This document shows, one piece after another, positions 6,369 through 15,091 of a DNA stretch of 33,187 bases; the first letter of the stretch is position 1, and the number at the start of each line of letters is the position of its first letter. Position numbers and translations under genes: made by a program. This DNA comes from Anaerolineae bacterium (GTDB taxonomy: Bacteria; Chloroflexota; Anaerolineae; B4-G1). Location of the stretch: contig JAUWNP010000031.1 in the NCBI GenBank assembly GCA_030612585.1, positions 1-33,187 of the forward strand. The letters are read 5' to 3'. The notes beneath the pieces were generated by a model. The model was given only the letters and a program-made list of their open reading frames with translations, did not search any database and was not told the DNA's origin.

Positions 6369-8270
6369 ATGCGCGTTGCCATTACAACCGATTCTTTCCG
6401 CGATGGGCTAGGAGGCGTGGCTACGGCCGTGGCGGCGCTGGCCCGTGCATTGCGGGCGGCGGGCCACACGGTGCGCATCTTCACCGCCGCCGACCCCTCT
6501 CACGCCGCAATGGGACTGGACGTGACCGGGCTCCCGGCGTTGCACTACGAGCGGCTGCCCGGCGGCCGGGTCGTCGTCGCGCCGGTCGGCCTGGCGCGAG
6601 AGTTGGCCGCCTTCCGGCCCGACGTGATCCACAATCACTCGATGGCCGCGATGGGCACCCAGGCCCTGGCGGCGGCCCGCTTGCTGGACGTCCCCATCCT
6701 GGGCACCTGCCACGTCTACCTGGCTGGCTTCCTGGGCTACGCGCCACTACCGCTGGACCGGGTGCCCCTGATGGACGAGGCCGCCTGGCGTTACACCGTC
6801 ACCTTCTTCAACCTCTTCCCCCTCGTCACCACGCCCTCGCAGGTGATGGCGCGGGAGTTGACCGCCCACGGCCTGCACGTGCCGGTGGTGGCCGTCTCCA
6901 ACGGCGTGGACACCCGCCTGTTCCGCCCCGGCCCACGAGTGAGCGGCAAAGACAGTGTGACGGTGCTGCACGTGGGGCGGCTGAGTTACGAGAAGAACAT
7001 AGACCTTCTACTACGCGCTTTCGCCCGCATTGCAGGGGACTATCCCGCTGCGCGGCTGACCATCGCCGGCGACGGCCCCGACCGGGAGGCCCTGACCCGG
7101 CTGGCGGGCGAACTGGGGCTAAGCGAGCGCGTGCGCTTCACCGGCTTCGTGCCCCACGAGCAACTGCCGGCGCTCTACCAGGCCGCCGACCTGTTCGCCA
7201 CCGGTTCGACCATCGAGACACAGGGGCTGGTCGTGCTGGAAGCGATGGCCTGTGGCCTGCCGGTGGCCGGCGTAGACGCGCTGGCGCTGCCGGAAGCAGT
7301 GCACCACGGCGTCAACGGCTTCCTGGCGCCACCCGGGGACGAGGCGGCGTTGGCGCAGCACCTGGCGTGCCTGATAGCCGACGCCGGCCTGCGGCAGCGC
7401 ATGGGAGCGGCCTCGTGCCGTCTGGCCGAAAGGCACAGCCTGGAGCAGATTGTCGCACAGTACGAGCAGCTCTACCGGGAGGTCGCTGCCGCACCCCCGC
7501 CGGCCTTCCCGCCAGCCTGGATGCGGCGCGGCGGCTGGCTGTGGGGACTGCTGACGACCGGCAGGCATACCGTGCGCGGATGGGATTTCATGAGCCAGTT
7601 GCTCGACCTCTACCGTGAGGTCAAGGCCCCGGTGCATTACGCAGACGTGGCACAAGCGCTGGGCGTGAGCCCAGACACGGCCTACGAGGTGCTGCGCCTG
7701 CTGGAGAACAAAGGACTGGTGCGTTCCGAGACGGAACGCCTCCAGGACCGCAGTGGCCGCCCCGTCGTCGCCTTTTCCCCAACGGAGGAGGCGGCGGGCC
7801 TTATGACCGAATTGGCAGGCGGCACCCCGAGCGAGTGGGAATGGGAGGAAGCCAAAGCAGGCATCCTGGAGGCTCTGGAAGCAGGAAAGGGCACTGACTA
7901 CCAGGATTTGCTGAACACACTCTTGCTGCGTATCCCGGAGCGCAAATCGCCGCTCCTCTTCTCCACCGACGTGGTCACGGCCATCATCCTGGTCTTTTAC
8001 GAGTTACGGGATAAAGCGGCGGCGAAGCGGCTCGTCCCTCACCTGCGCTGGTTCGGCCCGCCGGAGTGGGCGACGCTCTATTCGCTGTCCGGATTCAGCC
8101 TGGCCCTCTCGCTGGTCGAGAAAGCCAACCGCCGGGCCACTTCACTGTTGCTTTCCTACTCCCAGCAGTTCCGTCAACATCTGGACAGCCTGACCGGGGG
8201 GGAGAAGGCGCGCCTCTCCGATTTCGCCCACGAGGTACTGCGGGCCGTCGGCCTGCGAGAAGAGAAATGA
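6369..8270 (+). CDS. GT4 glycosyltransferase fused to a winged-helix regulator domain
   Basis: 633 residues. Residues 1-375 are a retaining GT-B glycosyltransferase of family GT4: GGVATAV glycine loop at 15-21, HVGRLSYEKN at 201-210, and the EX7E nucleotide-sugar site (Glu 283 and Glu 291 in ETQGLVVLEAMACG). Residues 376-404 are a short linker ending in LWGLLTTGRHTVRG. Residues 406-633 match the free regulator at 2506-3219 over nearly its whole length, from WDFMSQLLDLYRE onward, including the HTH. The unfused end of a related GT4 survives at 10996-11226, so the join near nucleotide 7581 is a secondary event. ATG 7590 could allow separate synthesis of the HTH part but has no clear ribosome site. 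GGAGG precedes ATG 6369. Confidence 0.88.
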   Translation: MRVAITTDSFRDGLGGVATAVAALARALRAAGHTVRIFTAADPSHAAMGLDVTGLPALHYERLPGGRVVVAPVGLARELAAFRPDVIHNHSMAAMGTQALAAARLLDVPILGTCHVYLAGFLGYAPLPLDRVPLMDEAAWRYTVTFFNLFPLVTTPSQVMARELTAHGLHVPVVAVSNGVDTRLFRPGPRVSGKDSVTVLHVGRLSYEKNIDLLLRAFARIAGDYPAARLTIAGDGPDREALTRLAGELGLSERVRFTGFVPHEQLPALYQAADLFATGSTIETQGLVVLEAMACGLPVAGVDALALPEAVHHGVNGFLAPPGDEAALAQHLACLIADAGLRQRMGAASCRLAERHSLEQIVAQYEQLYREVAAAPPPAFPPAWMRRGGWLWGLLTTGRHTVRGWDFMSQLLDLYREVKAPVHYADVAQALGVSPDTAYEVLRLLENKGLVRSETERLQDRSGRPVVAFSPTEEAAGLMTELAGGTPSEWEWEEAKAGILEALEAGKGTDYQDLLNTLLLRIPERKSPLLFSTDVVTAIILVFYELRDKAAAKRLVPHLRWFGPPEWATLYSLSGFSLALSLVEKANRRATSLLLSYSQQFRQHLDSLTGGEKARLSDFAHEVLRAVGLREEK

Positions 8271-8377
8271 AGCGTATGCACGAGAAAGCCCCCATCGTCG
8301 CCGACAAACTGGTACGCCAGGAACTCGACCGCGTGACTCCCATCCTCTGTCAGGACATTGAGGAACTGAACGTATAG
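8267..8377 (+). pseudogene. Phasin-like internal-deletion remnant
   Basis: A 36-codon frame starting at ATGA overlap with the fusion gene's stop. Peptide EKAPIVADKLV joins directly to RQELDR...QDIEELNV, which correspond to two separated blocks of the intact phasin-like protein (EAPSIVDKLV and RQELDK...KDVEAL). The N-terminal third and the coiled-coil tail are gone. Position right behind a winged-helix sequence repeats the gene order of 2506-3650. Whether the 36-mer is translated is unknown. Confidence 0.75.
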
Positions 8378-8379
8378 AC

Positions 8380-10806
8380 GTGAAGAAGGTTACCATAATC
8401 ACGAAGAGCAAACTGGAGACGATCGGCCGGGTCACCGGTTACTCGAAAGGTGAGAGAGGCGTCACTTTTGAGTGCGGGAACCGGGTGGTAGTTCTGGAGG
8501 TCTTTGACGATCGCATGGTACGGGTGGTGGTCGCGCCGCACGGAAGCCCGGCCACGTTCTCCTACGCCGTCGTCAGTTCTCTCTCGTCCTGGCCGCGCTG
8601 TGCGTTCACGCTGGAGGAGCGGGAACACGAGTTCTCGCTACGTACCGCTGCCCTCGACGTCCGGGTCAAAAAGACGCCTTTCAGCCTCATCTTTTGCGAC
8701 CGGGACGGGCAGGTACTCAACGCAGACCGGGAGGGCTTTGCCTGCGCCTGGAAGGACTCGCACGTGCGCTGCTACAAGCAGATGCGGGAGGGGGAACGTT
8801 TCTTCGGGTTCGGGGAAAAGGCCGGCCCGCTGGACAAGCGGGGTGGAGCGATGGTGATGTGGGCCAGGGAGACGCTCTACCGCTCGACGAACATCGACCC
8901 GCTCTACCAATCCATCCCGTTCTTCATCGGCGTCAGCGGTGGCACAGCGTATGGCATATTCTTCGACAACACCCACCGCGGTTACTTTGATATGGGGCGG
9001 GAGAACCCGCATGAGTACTCCTTCGGGGCAGACGGCGGAGCGTTGGACTACTACTTTATCTACGGGCCAGATCTCCGCTCAATCCTGAACCTGTACACCC
9101 GCCTGACGGGACGGATGCCTCTCCCGCCAAAGTGGGCACTGGGGTACCACCAATCCCGCTATTCCTACCACACCGAGGAAAAAGTCAGGAGGATTGCCGG
9201 CAAGTTCCGTCGCCGGGGGATTCCATGTGACGCTATCCACCTGGACAGCCACTACATGGACGGCTTCCGTTCCTTCACCTTCGACCGCCAGCGGTTTCCC
9301 GACCCCGGACGGCTGGTCGCCGACCTCCGGCAGCAGGGATTCCACGTGGTGACGGTCGTGGACCCGGGTGTCAAGATAGATGAGGATTTCCCCATCTATC
9401 GGGAATGCACAGAGCACGGCTTTTATTGCCGCAAGGCAGACGGGACGCCCTTCGTCGGCCTGGGATGGCCCGGCCGCATCATCTTCCCCGACTTTACCAG
9501 GAAGGATGTAAAAGAGTGGTGGGTGGATCTTCATACATTCTACTTCGACCTGGGGATTGAGGGCATCTGGAACGACATGAACGAACCCAGTCTGAACATC
9601 AATCCCCGCACGCATGGCATGTGGCAGTGGCTAATAGACGAAAGCGACATGTACATGGACGACCAGGGGCTGAACTCTAACGTCGCAAAGGTGCGTAACG
9701 TCTACGCCCTGAACGAGTGTGAGGCGACGTTCCAGGCCTTCCGCAAGCACCGCCCGCACTGGAGGCCGTTTATCCTGACCCGCTCCGGCTACGCGGGTCT
9801 CCAGCGGTACGCCGCCACCTGGACGGGGGACAACTGGAGTTCCTTCGCGCACATCGGCCTGAGTGTGCGCATGCTGCTCAACCTGGGCCTGTCCGGCGTC
9901 CCCTTCGCCGGGGCCGACATCGGCGGGTTCATGGGCGTCCGCAAGATGTTCTGCCAGGACCCACGCCTGTACGCCCGCTGGATCCAGATCGGCGTCTTTT
10001 ACCCTTTCTGCAGGACGCACACGGCGATCTACACCAGACCCCAGGAGCCGTGGTCCTTTGGCCGGCGGGTGGAGGAGATCAGCCGCAGGTACATCACGCT
10101 GCGCTACAGACTCCTGCCCTACATCTACAACCTGTTCTGGGAGGCGGCGACCGGGGGCGTTCCCATCATACGGCCGCTCTTTTTCAATCACCAGGCGGAT
10201 GAGCGGTGCTATGATCCTCGCTTCGAGAATCAGTTCTTCCTCGGCCAGGATCTGCTCATCGTGCCGGCCACCGAGAAGAAGTGTGAAAGAGTCGCGGTCT
10301 ATTTGCCGGCCGGAGAGTGGATACACTTCTGGAGCGGCGAGGAGTTCGCGGGAGGGAAGGAGTACCAGGTCGCCGTGGGACTTGATGACATCCCCGTCTT
10401 CGTGCGGCGGGGCGCCATCCTGCCTATGCAACCCCCGATGCAATACGTCGGCGAGAAAAGAATAGATGTCTTGACCCTGCAGGTCTATCCAGCAAAGAGC
10501 GGCTCACTGGAACTGTACGAGGACGACGGCCTCACTCAGGACTACCGCTCCGGTGACTATTGCATCACCCGGTTTGAGTGCTCCGCCACCGACGGGGAGG
10601 TTCGGATCTCCACCGATGACCGGGATGGATCGTTCAGGCCGGAGTATACGCACTTTCTCTTTCGTGTATTCCTGCCCACGCAGCCCGGAGAGGTAACCGT
10701 TGATGGGCGGACAGCGGAACAGTGGACCTACGACGAGCGGTCCCGCTTCCTGGAGTTCCGGTGCGACGTGGGAAGCAGAGAGATATGGCTGTCTATCCAT
10801 ACATAA
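8380..10806 (+). CDS. Family GH31 alpha-glucosidase/alpha-xylosidase-like glycosidase
   Basis: 808 residues, full length for GH31. N-terminal beta-sandwich (galactose-mutarotase-like) to about residue 240, then the catalytic barrel: nucleophile Asp 399 in GIWNDMNEPS and acid/base Asp 484 in WTGDNWSSF; KWALGYHQSRYSY and GADIGGF are also family blocks; C-terminal beta domains follow. Retaining enzymes of this family release glucose or xylose from alpha-linked ends; the exact linkage cannot be told. No signal peptide, so cytosolic, perhaps for storage or imported oligosaccharides. GTG 8380 lies 3 bp after the phasin remnant stop and has no good ribosome site of its own (GAGGAA is 14 bp away), suggesting coupling or a recent join. 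Confidence 0.93.
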   Translation: MKKVTIITKSKLETIGRVTGYSKGERGVTFECGNRVVVLEVFDDRMVRVVVAPHGSPATFSYAVVSSLSSWPRCAFTLEEREHEFSLRTAALDVRVKKTPFSLIFCDRDGQVLNADREGFACAWKDSHVRCYKQMREGERFFGFGEKAGPLDKRGGAMVMWARETLYRSTNIDPLYQSIPFFIGVSGGTAYGIFFDNTHRGYFDMGRENPHEYSFGADGGALDYYFIYGPDLRSILNLYTRLTGRMPLPPKWALGYHQSRYSYHTEEKVRRIAGKFRRRGIPCDAIHLDSHYMDGFRSFTFDRQRFPDPGRLVADLRQQGFHVVTVVDPGVKIDEDFPIYRECTEHGFYCRKADGTPFVGLGWPGRIIFPDFTRKDVKEWWVDLHTFYFDLGIEGIWNDMNEPSLNINPRTHGMWQWLIDESDMYMDDQGLNSNVAKVRNVYALNECEATFQAFRKHRPHWRPFILTRSGYAGLQRYAATWTGDNWSSFAHIGLSVRMLLNLGLSGVPFAGADIGGFMGVRKMFCQDPRLYARWIQIGVFYPFCRTHTAIYTRPQEPWSFGRRVEEISRRYITLRYRLLPYIYNLFWEAATGGVPIIRPLFFNHQADERCYDPRFENQFFLGQDLLIVPATEKKCERVAVYLPAGEWIHFWSGEEFAGGKEYQVAVGLDDIPVFVRRGAILPMQPPMQYVGEKRIDVLTLQVYPAKSGSLELYEDDGLTQDYRSGDYCITRFECSATDGEVRISTDDRDGSFRPEYTHFLFRVFLPTQPGEVTVDGRTAEQWTYDERSRFLEFRCDVGSREIWLSIHT

Positions 10807-10845
10807 GGAGTTTGGCATTGATGAAATGTAACTACCCAGCCGCTC

Positions 10846-10869
10846 CTGCCGGATCTGGCGATCCGGCAG
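10846..10869 (+). terminator. Hairpin downstream of the GH31 gene
   Basis: CTGCCGGAT and ATCCGGCAG form a 9-bp stem with a 6-base loop, 40 bp after the GH31 stop. No T-run, so a weak terminator or RNA-stabilising stem. Confidence 0.45.
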
Positions 10870-10908
10870 CCCAATGGTGCAAAAACGCCAGATTGTGACT
10901 GAGAAGCA

Positions 10909-10950
10909 CTGAAAATCTGCGTCATACTGGAGCAAGAGGGGATACCGATT
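10909..10950 (+). pseudogene. Patatin 5' fragment (duplicate)
   Basis: In the frame of the following open frame this stretch reads LKICVILEQEGIPI, matching LKILEQEGVPI of the patatin at 11252. At DNA level 10924-10951 matches 11357-11384 at 24 of 28 positions. No GGGARG or GxSxG remains. A duplication scrap. Confidence 0.6.
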
Positions 10951-10968
10951 GTGAGAGGTGGTGGGGAA

Positions 10969-11226
10969 ATGAGCCTGAAAACTCACCTGGCGCGCCTGGT
11001 AGCCAACGCCAGCCTGCGGCGGTGCATGGGAGCGGCCTCGCGCTGCCTGGCTGAAGCGCACAGCCTGGAGCGAATTGCTGCACAGTACGGGCGGCTCTAC
11101 AGGGAGGTTGCTGCTGCGCCCCAGCCATCCTTCCCGCCAGCGTGGATGCGGCGCGGCGGCTGGCTGTGGGGAGCGCTGGCGGGCGGCACGCACATCTTGC
11201 GCGGGCTGGGGGGACGTATTGCCTGA
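10969..11226 (+). pseudogene. Chimeric remnant: small-protein start joined to GT4 tail
   Basis: 85-codon frame. Residues 1-9 (MSLKTHLAR) copy the start of the protein at 6051; residues 10-80 (ANASLRRCMGAASRCLAEA ... WMRRGGWLWGALAGG) copy residues 335-404 of the GT4 part at 6369. The rest of both genes is deleted. It keeps a ribosome-site-like GGTGGGGA before ATG 10969 and an intact frame, so a short protein may still be made, but no catalytic part of the GT4 survives. Lies 25 bp before the patatin gene. Confidence 0.75.
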
Positions 11227-11251
11227 TGGTATTCGAGGAGGAGGAAGAAGT

Positions 11252-12130
11252 ATGTGGCGATTTCTGAAGAACCTGTGGAAAAAGCCGCCTCGCAAAGTCG
11301 GCCTGGCCCTCAGCGGCGGTGGTGCGCGGGGGTTGGCCCACATCGGTGTACTCAAAATCCTGGAGCAAGAGGGAGTACCAATTGACTACCTGGCCGGCAC
11401 CAGTATGGGCGGTCTCATCGCGGCAGCCTACGCGGCCGGGTTGAGCCCCGATCTTATGGAACAGGAAGCGTTGCGCATGGCCAGCCTCCGCCGGCTCCTG
11501 GCCCTGGCCGATCCATCGTTACCCCGGCGCGGCCTTTTCAAGGGTCAAAAGGTGCGCGAGTATCTCGCCAGGCATCTGGGTGATCGCACCTTTGATGACC
11601 TGCGAGTGCCTCTGACCCTGGTCGCCGTGGACCTGAACACCGGCCAGGAGGTGTTCCTGAACCAGGGACAGATAGCGGACGCCGTGCGAGCCACCGTTGC
11701 CCTGCCGGGCATCTTCACGCCGGTGGAGTGGGATGGGCAGTTGCTCGTGGACGGCGGACTCCTCGACAACCTCCCCGCCGGCGCGGTACGCCAGATGGGG
11801 GCCGATGTCGTCATTGCCGTAGATGTCACCAGCGATTCGGGGGTCGTTGCCTCGCTGGTCGAGGGGTTGCACCAGCGCCGCTACGTCCCCAGCGGGTTGG
11901 TGGATACCGTCGAGGTGTTGTGGCGTTCGTTGGATGTGATGATGGCAGAGATCAGTCGTCGCCAGCTGGCCGAGGCACATCCCGAGGTCATCATCCGGCC
12001 CGCCATCCCCCCGGACGTGACCGTGCTCACCGGCTTCCCCCGCGCCGCCGAGATCATCGCCGCCGGAGAGGAGGCCGCGCAAGAGGCACTGCCGCGCATC
12101 CGGGCACTGTCGGCCTCCCCCGCCCCGTGA
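11252..12130 (+). CDS. Patatin-like phospholipase (RssA/NTE type)
   Basis: 292 residues. Ser-Asp dyad lipid acyl hydrolase: oxyanion loop SGGGARG (21-27), nucleophile Ser 51 in GTSMGG, and Asp 167 in VDGGLLDN. Single compact domain plus a 100-residue helical C-terminal part; no signal peptide. It would hydrolyse acyl esters of membrane or storage lipids. Start ATG 11252 follows GAGGAGGAGGAAG; a longer frame from 11075 would run over the chimeric remnant and is rejected. A scrap of the same gene sits at 10909-10950. Confidence 0.92.
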   Translation: MWRFLKNLWKKPPRKVGLALSGGGARGLAHIGVLKILEQEGVPIDYLAGTSMGGLIAAAYAAGLSPDLMEQEALRMASLRRLLALADPSLPRRGLFKGQKVREYLARHLGDRTFDDLRVPLTLVAVDLNTGQEVFLNQGQIADAVRATVALPGIFTPVEWDGQLLVDGGLLDNLPAGAVRQMGADVVIAVDVTSDSGVVASLVEGLHQRRYVPSGLVDTVEVLWRSLDVMMAEISRRQLAEAHPEVIIRPAIPPDVTVLTGFPRAAEIIAAGEEAAQEALPRIRALSASPAP

Positions 12131-12153
12131 TACCCCTTATTCCCCACTTGTGG

Positions 12154-12159
12154 TAGAAT
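12154..12159 (+). promoter_or_regulatory. Possible -10 box before the UbiB gene
   Basis: TAGAAT ends 8 bp before ATG 12168, so the transcript would be almost leaderless. No acceptable -35 hexamer is seen at 16-18 bp. Tentative. Confidence 0.3.
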
Positions 12160-12167
12160 AGACCCCA

Positions 12168-13847
12168 ATGGCCCGCTCACCTATCCGCAGAGTCCGGCAT
12201 TTGCAGCGCTACCGCGAGATCGTGGGAGTCTTCATCCGCCACGGCTTCGGCGAACTGGCGGATCTGCTGGAACTGCAGCCCTACCTGGCGCTGCCCCGGC
12301 GACTGCTGCGCCGCTGGCGTCGCGAGGCTCCCCCGTTGGGCGCGCCACAACGAGTGCGCCTGGTGCTGGAGGAACTGGGCCCCACCTTCATCAAATTGGG
12401 CCAGGTGCTCAGCACCCGCCCCGACCTGATCCCCCCGGCCTACATCACCGAACTCGCCAAATTGCAGGATACCGTACCCCCGGCGGAGTGGGAGCCGGTG
12501 CGGGCACAGATCGAGGCCGAACTGGGCGCGCCGCTGGAAAAACTGTTCACCACCTTCGATCCCACTCCCATAGCCGCCGCCTCGCTGGCCCAGGTGCACA
12601 ATGCCACACTGCCCGATGGCTCAGACGTAGTCGTCAAAGTGCAGCGCCCCAACATTGAAGCGACCATTGAAACCGACATAGAGATCCTCTTCGACCTGGC
12701 CCGCCTGCTCCAGGCGCGCACCCCGCTGGGGGAACTCTACGACCTGCCCGAGATCGCCGAGGACTTTGCCACCACCTTGCAGGCCGAACTGGATTACCGC
12801 CGCGAGGGGCGTAACGCCGACCGCTTCCGTGCCAACTTCGCCGACGAACATTATCTTCATATCCCACAGATCTACTGGGACTACACCACCCACCGCGTGC
12901 TGATACTTGAGCGCATCAGTGGCATCAAGATTGACGACATTGAGGCACTGGACGCGGTGGGCTACGACCGTCCTCGCATCGCTCTTCACACCATTCGCAT
13001 GATCGTCAAGGAGGTATTGGAGGACGGCTTCTTCCACGCCGACCCCCACCCAGGCAACTTCGTCGTCATGCCGGGTGAGGTCATCGGCGCGATGGACTTC
13101 GGGATGGTGGGCCACCTGGGCCGGCGTGAGAAGGATGAACTGATCCGCCTGTATATCGTCGCCATACAATTGGACGATGAAGGGCTCGTGGATCAGTTGA
13201 TCCGCATGGGAGCCGCCGCCGGACAGGTGGACCGGGCTGGACTGCAGCGAGACGTGACGCGGCTGCTCCGCAAATACCAGGGACTGCCGCTCGAGGCAAT
13301 CAACACCAGCGAAGTGATTGAAGAATCAATGTCCCTCGCTTTCCGTCATCACCTGCACATGCCCTCCGAGTACTGGCTGTTGGCTAAGACGCTCGGCATG
13401 ATGGAAGGGGTGGGGGTGAAACTGGACCCCGGCTTTGATGTTTTCGCCGTTTCCAAGCCTTATGTGCGGCGCTTTATGTGGCAACAGTTCTCCCCACGTA
13501 TCCTGGGAGAAAAGGCTTTGCGCGGGGGCCAGGAATGGAGCGATTTGGTGCTGACCATGCCACGCCGTCTCTCCCGCCTGCTAGACGACGTGGAAGCGGG
13601 CAATCTGTCAGCCAACCTGCATCTGCCGGAAGTCCCCGGCTTGATAGCCCGCCTGGACCGCATCGCCAACCGGCTCTCAATGAGCATCCTGCTGGCCGCG
13701 CTAATCATGGGGCTGGCTACGTTGGTCCCGGCCTTTAACCTGGCGGAGCAGTGGGGGCTGGTGATCGCATTGATCCTCATTAGTTTCGCCGGCGCCAGCC
13801 TGCTGGGCCTGTGGCTGATCTTCTCCATCTGGCGCTCGAGGAAGTGA
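12168..13847 (+). CDS. ABC1/UbiB-family atypical protein kinase-like ATPase
   Basis: 559 residues. UbiB/COQ8 signatures in order: KxGQ motif in FIKLGQVLSTRPDLIP (about 74-89), Ala-rich loop AAASLAQVH (136-144), Lys in VVKVQRP (157), DPHPGN and DFGMVG. The C terminus has two transmembrane helices (about residues 505-555), as in bacterial UbiB. These proteins are ATPases supporting isoprenoid-quinone biosynthesis or other lipid traffic at the membrane. No ubi/men genes adjoin, so the lipid handled here is open. No Shine-Dalgarno before ATG 12168; the -10-like TAGAAT suggests leaderless start. Confidence 0.93.
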   Translation: MARSPIRRVRHLQRYREIVGVFIRHGFGELADLLELQPYLALPRRLLRRWRREAPPLGAPQRVRLVLEELGPTFIKLGQVLSTRPDLIPPAYITELAKLQDTVPPAEWEPVRAQIEAELGAPLEKLFTTFDPTPIAAASLAQVHNATLPDGSDVVVKVQRPNIEATIETDIEILFDLARLLQARTPLGELYDLPEIAEDFATTLQAELDYRREGRNADRFRANFADEHYLHIPQIYWDYTTHRVLILERISGIKIDDIEALDAVGYDRPRIALHTIRMIVKEVLEDGFFHADPHPGNFVVMPGEVIGAMDFGMVGHLGRREKDELIRLYIVAIQLDDEGLVDQLIRMGAAAGQVDRAGLQRDVTRLLRKYQGLPLEAINTSEVIEESMSLAFRHHLHMPSEYWLLAKTLGMMEGVGVKLDPGFDVFAVSKPYVRRFMWQQFSPRILGEKALRGGQEWSDLVLTMPRRLSRLLDDVEAGNLSANLHLPEVPGLIARLDRIANRLSMSILLAALIMGLATLVPAFNLAEQWGLVIALILISFAGASLLGLWLIFSIWRSRK

Positions 13848-13865
13848 TACCTACCTGGTAGATTG

Positions 13866-13921
13866 GTCACTTGTCATTGGTCATTTGTCATTGGTCATTT
13901 GTCATTGGTCATTTGTCATTG
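13866..13921 (+). repeat. Four 14-bp tandem repeats forming a promoter
   Basis: Four units of GTCATTTGTCATTG (first with one change), each two related heptads, ending on the base before TATAAT. Every unit offers a TTGTCA; the third-unit copy is exactly 17 bp from the -10. Confidence 0.95.
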
Positions 13922-13927
13922 TATAAT
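13899..13927 (+). promoter_or_regulatory. Sigma-70 promoter of the glycan operon
   Basis: TTGTCA (13899-13904), 17-bp spacer, TATAAT (13922-13927). The start codon at 13937 is only 10 bp from the -10, so the message is leaderless or nearly so, and no ribosome site is seen. Confidence 0.8.
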
Positions 13928-13936
13928 CGCCCCGCT

Positions 13937-15091
13937 ATGCAGGTAACCACAGGGAATGATTTCCACGTTGCCATCAACGCGCACCTCCTTTCGGGCCGGG
14001 CCTGGTACCGCAGCGCTGGCGTGCATCAGTACATCCACCATCTGCTGCGCCACCTGGGGCAGGCCGACGGTAGGCTGCGCTACACCGTTCTACTGGGCGA
14101 GGGTGTGCTACCTCCAGACATTGCCCTCACCTCACTCCGATCCCGCTGGCCCACGAGCCGGGCAGCGGTGCGGGTATTGTGGGAGCAGTTGGTGCAACCC
14201 TGGACGCTGCGCCGGATCGGAGCGCACCTGGTGCACGGGCCGGCCTTCGTCGGCCCACTGCTCGCTCCCTGTCCAGTGGTCATCACCATCCACGACCTGA
14301 GTTTCATCCGCTTCCCCACGTTGTTTCGCCCCGCCAACCGGCTCTATCTGACGGTGCTGACACGCCTCTCGGCACGTCGCGCCCGGCGGCTCATCGCCGT
14401 CTCAGCCCACACCGCCGCCGAGACTACGCGGCTGCTGGGCGTCCCGTCGGAACGGATTGACGTGGTCTACCATGGGGTGGATCCGGCCTTCCACCCCTTA
14501 CCGGCCGATGAGGTGGCGGTTTTCCGCCAGCGCCGAGGGCTGCCGGAGCGGTTTGTGCTGTGTGTAGGTACGCTAGAACCACGCAAGAACCAAACCCGTC
14601 TAGTGGAGGCTTTCGCACGTATACATGATGGTCAGGTCAAACTAGTCCTGGTCGGAGGGAAAGGCTGGCTCTACGACGAACTGTTCACCAGAGTGGAAGC
14701 CCTGGGTTTGAGCAAGGAAATCATCTTCCCTGGCTACGTGATGAACGACGAACTACCCCTGTGGTACAACGCTGCAACCATCCTGGCTTACCCATCGCTG
14801 TACGAAGGATTTGGGATGCCGGTGCTGGAAGCGCAGGCGTGCGGCACGCCGGTGCTGACCTCGAATGTATCCTCGCTACCCGAGGCGGCCGGCGACGCGG
14901 CTTCAATGGTGGACCCTTACGACGTGGGGGCACTGGCAGCGGAGTTAGATCGGCTGTTGACGGACAAACCACTACGTCACGAGTTGCGGAAGCGCGGCCT
15001 GGCCCACGCCAGCCAGTTCACCTGGCCGCTCATGGCGCAGGAGACAGCGGACGTGTACCGGCGTGCTTTGGCCGAAGGAGGAAGAACATGA
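13937..15091 (+). CDS. GT4 family glycosyltransferase
   Basis: 384 residues, GT-B fold. Nucleotide-sugar domain signatures: [10 protein letters not shown] near residue 210 and the EX7E pair in [20 protein letters not shown]. Resembles mannosyl/rhamnosyl transferases of exopolysaccharide clusters (N-terminal block [16 protein letters not shown]). Cytosolic, acting on lipid-linked sugar. ATG 13937 follows the TATAAT box; a longer frame would translate the tandem repeats (SLVICHWSFVIGH) and is rejected. Overlaps the next gene by ATGA (15088-15091), so the two form an operon for glycan assembly. Confidence 0.92.
   Translation: MQVTTGNDFHVAINAHLLSGRAWYRSAGVHQYIHHLLRHLGQADGRLRYTVLLGEGVLPPDIALTSLRSRWPTSRAAVRVLWEQLVQPWTLRRIGAHLVHGPAFVGPLLAPCPVVITIHDLSFIRFPTLFRPANRLYLTVLTRLSARRARRLIAVSAHTAAETTRLLGVPSERIDVVYHGVDPAFHPLPADEVAVFRQRRGLPERFVLCVGTLEPRKNQTRLVEAFARIHDGQVKLVLVGGKGWLYDELFTRVEALGLSKEIIFPGYVMNDELPLWYNAATILAYPSLYEGFGMPVLEAQACGTPVLTSNVSSLPEAAGDAASMVDPYDVGALAAELDRLLTDKPLRHELRKRGLAHASQFTWPLMAQETADVYRRALAEGGRT

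Noticed and set aside
11075..11251. N-terminal extension of the patatin
   Set aside because: Out-of-frame reading of the GT4 tail remnant; ATG 11252 has a strong ribosome site.
13866..13921. CRISPR-like array
   Set aside because: Units are 14 bp and contiguous, with no spacers; a simple tandem repeat.
13871..13936. Extended N terminus (SLVICHWSFVIGH) for the GT4 at 13937
   Set aside because: It translates the tandem repeats and would run through the TATAAT promoter box.
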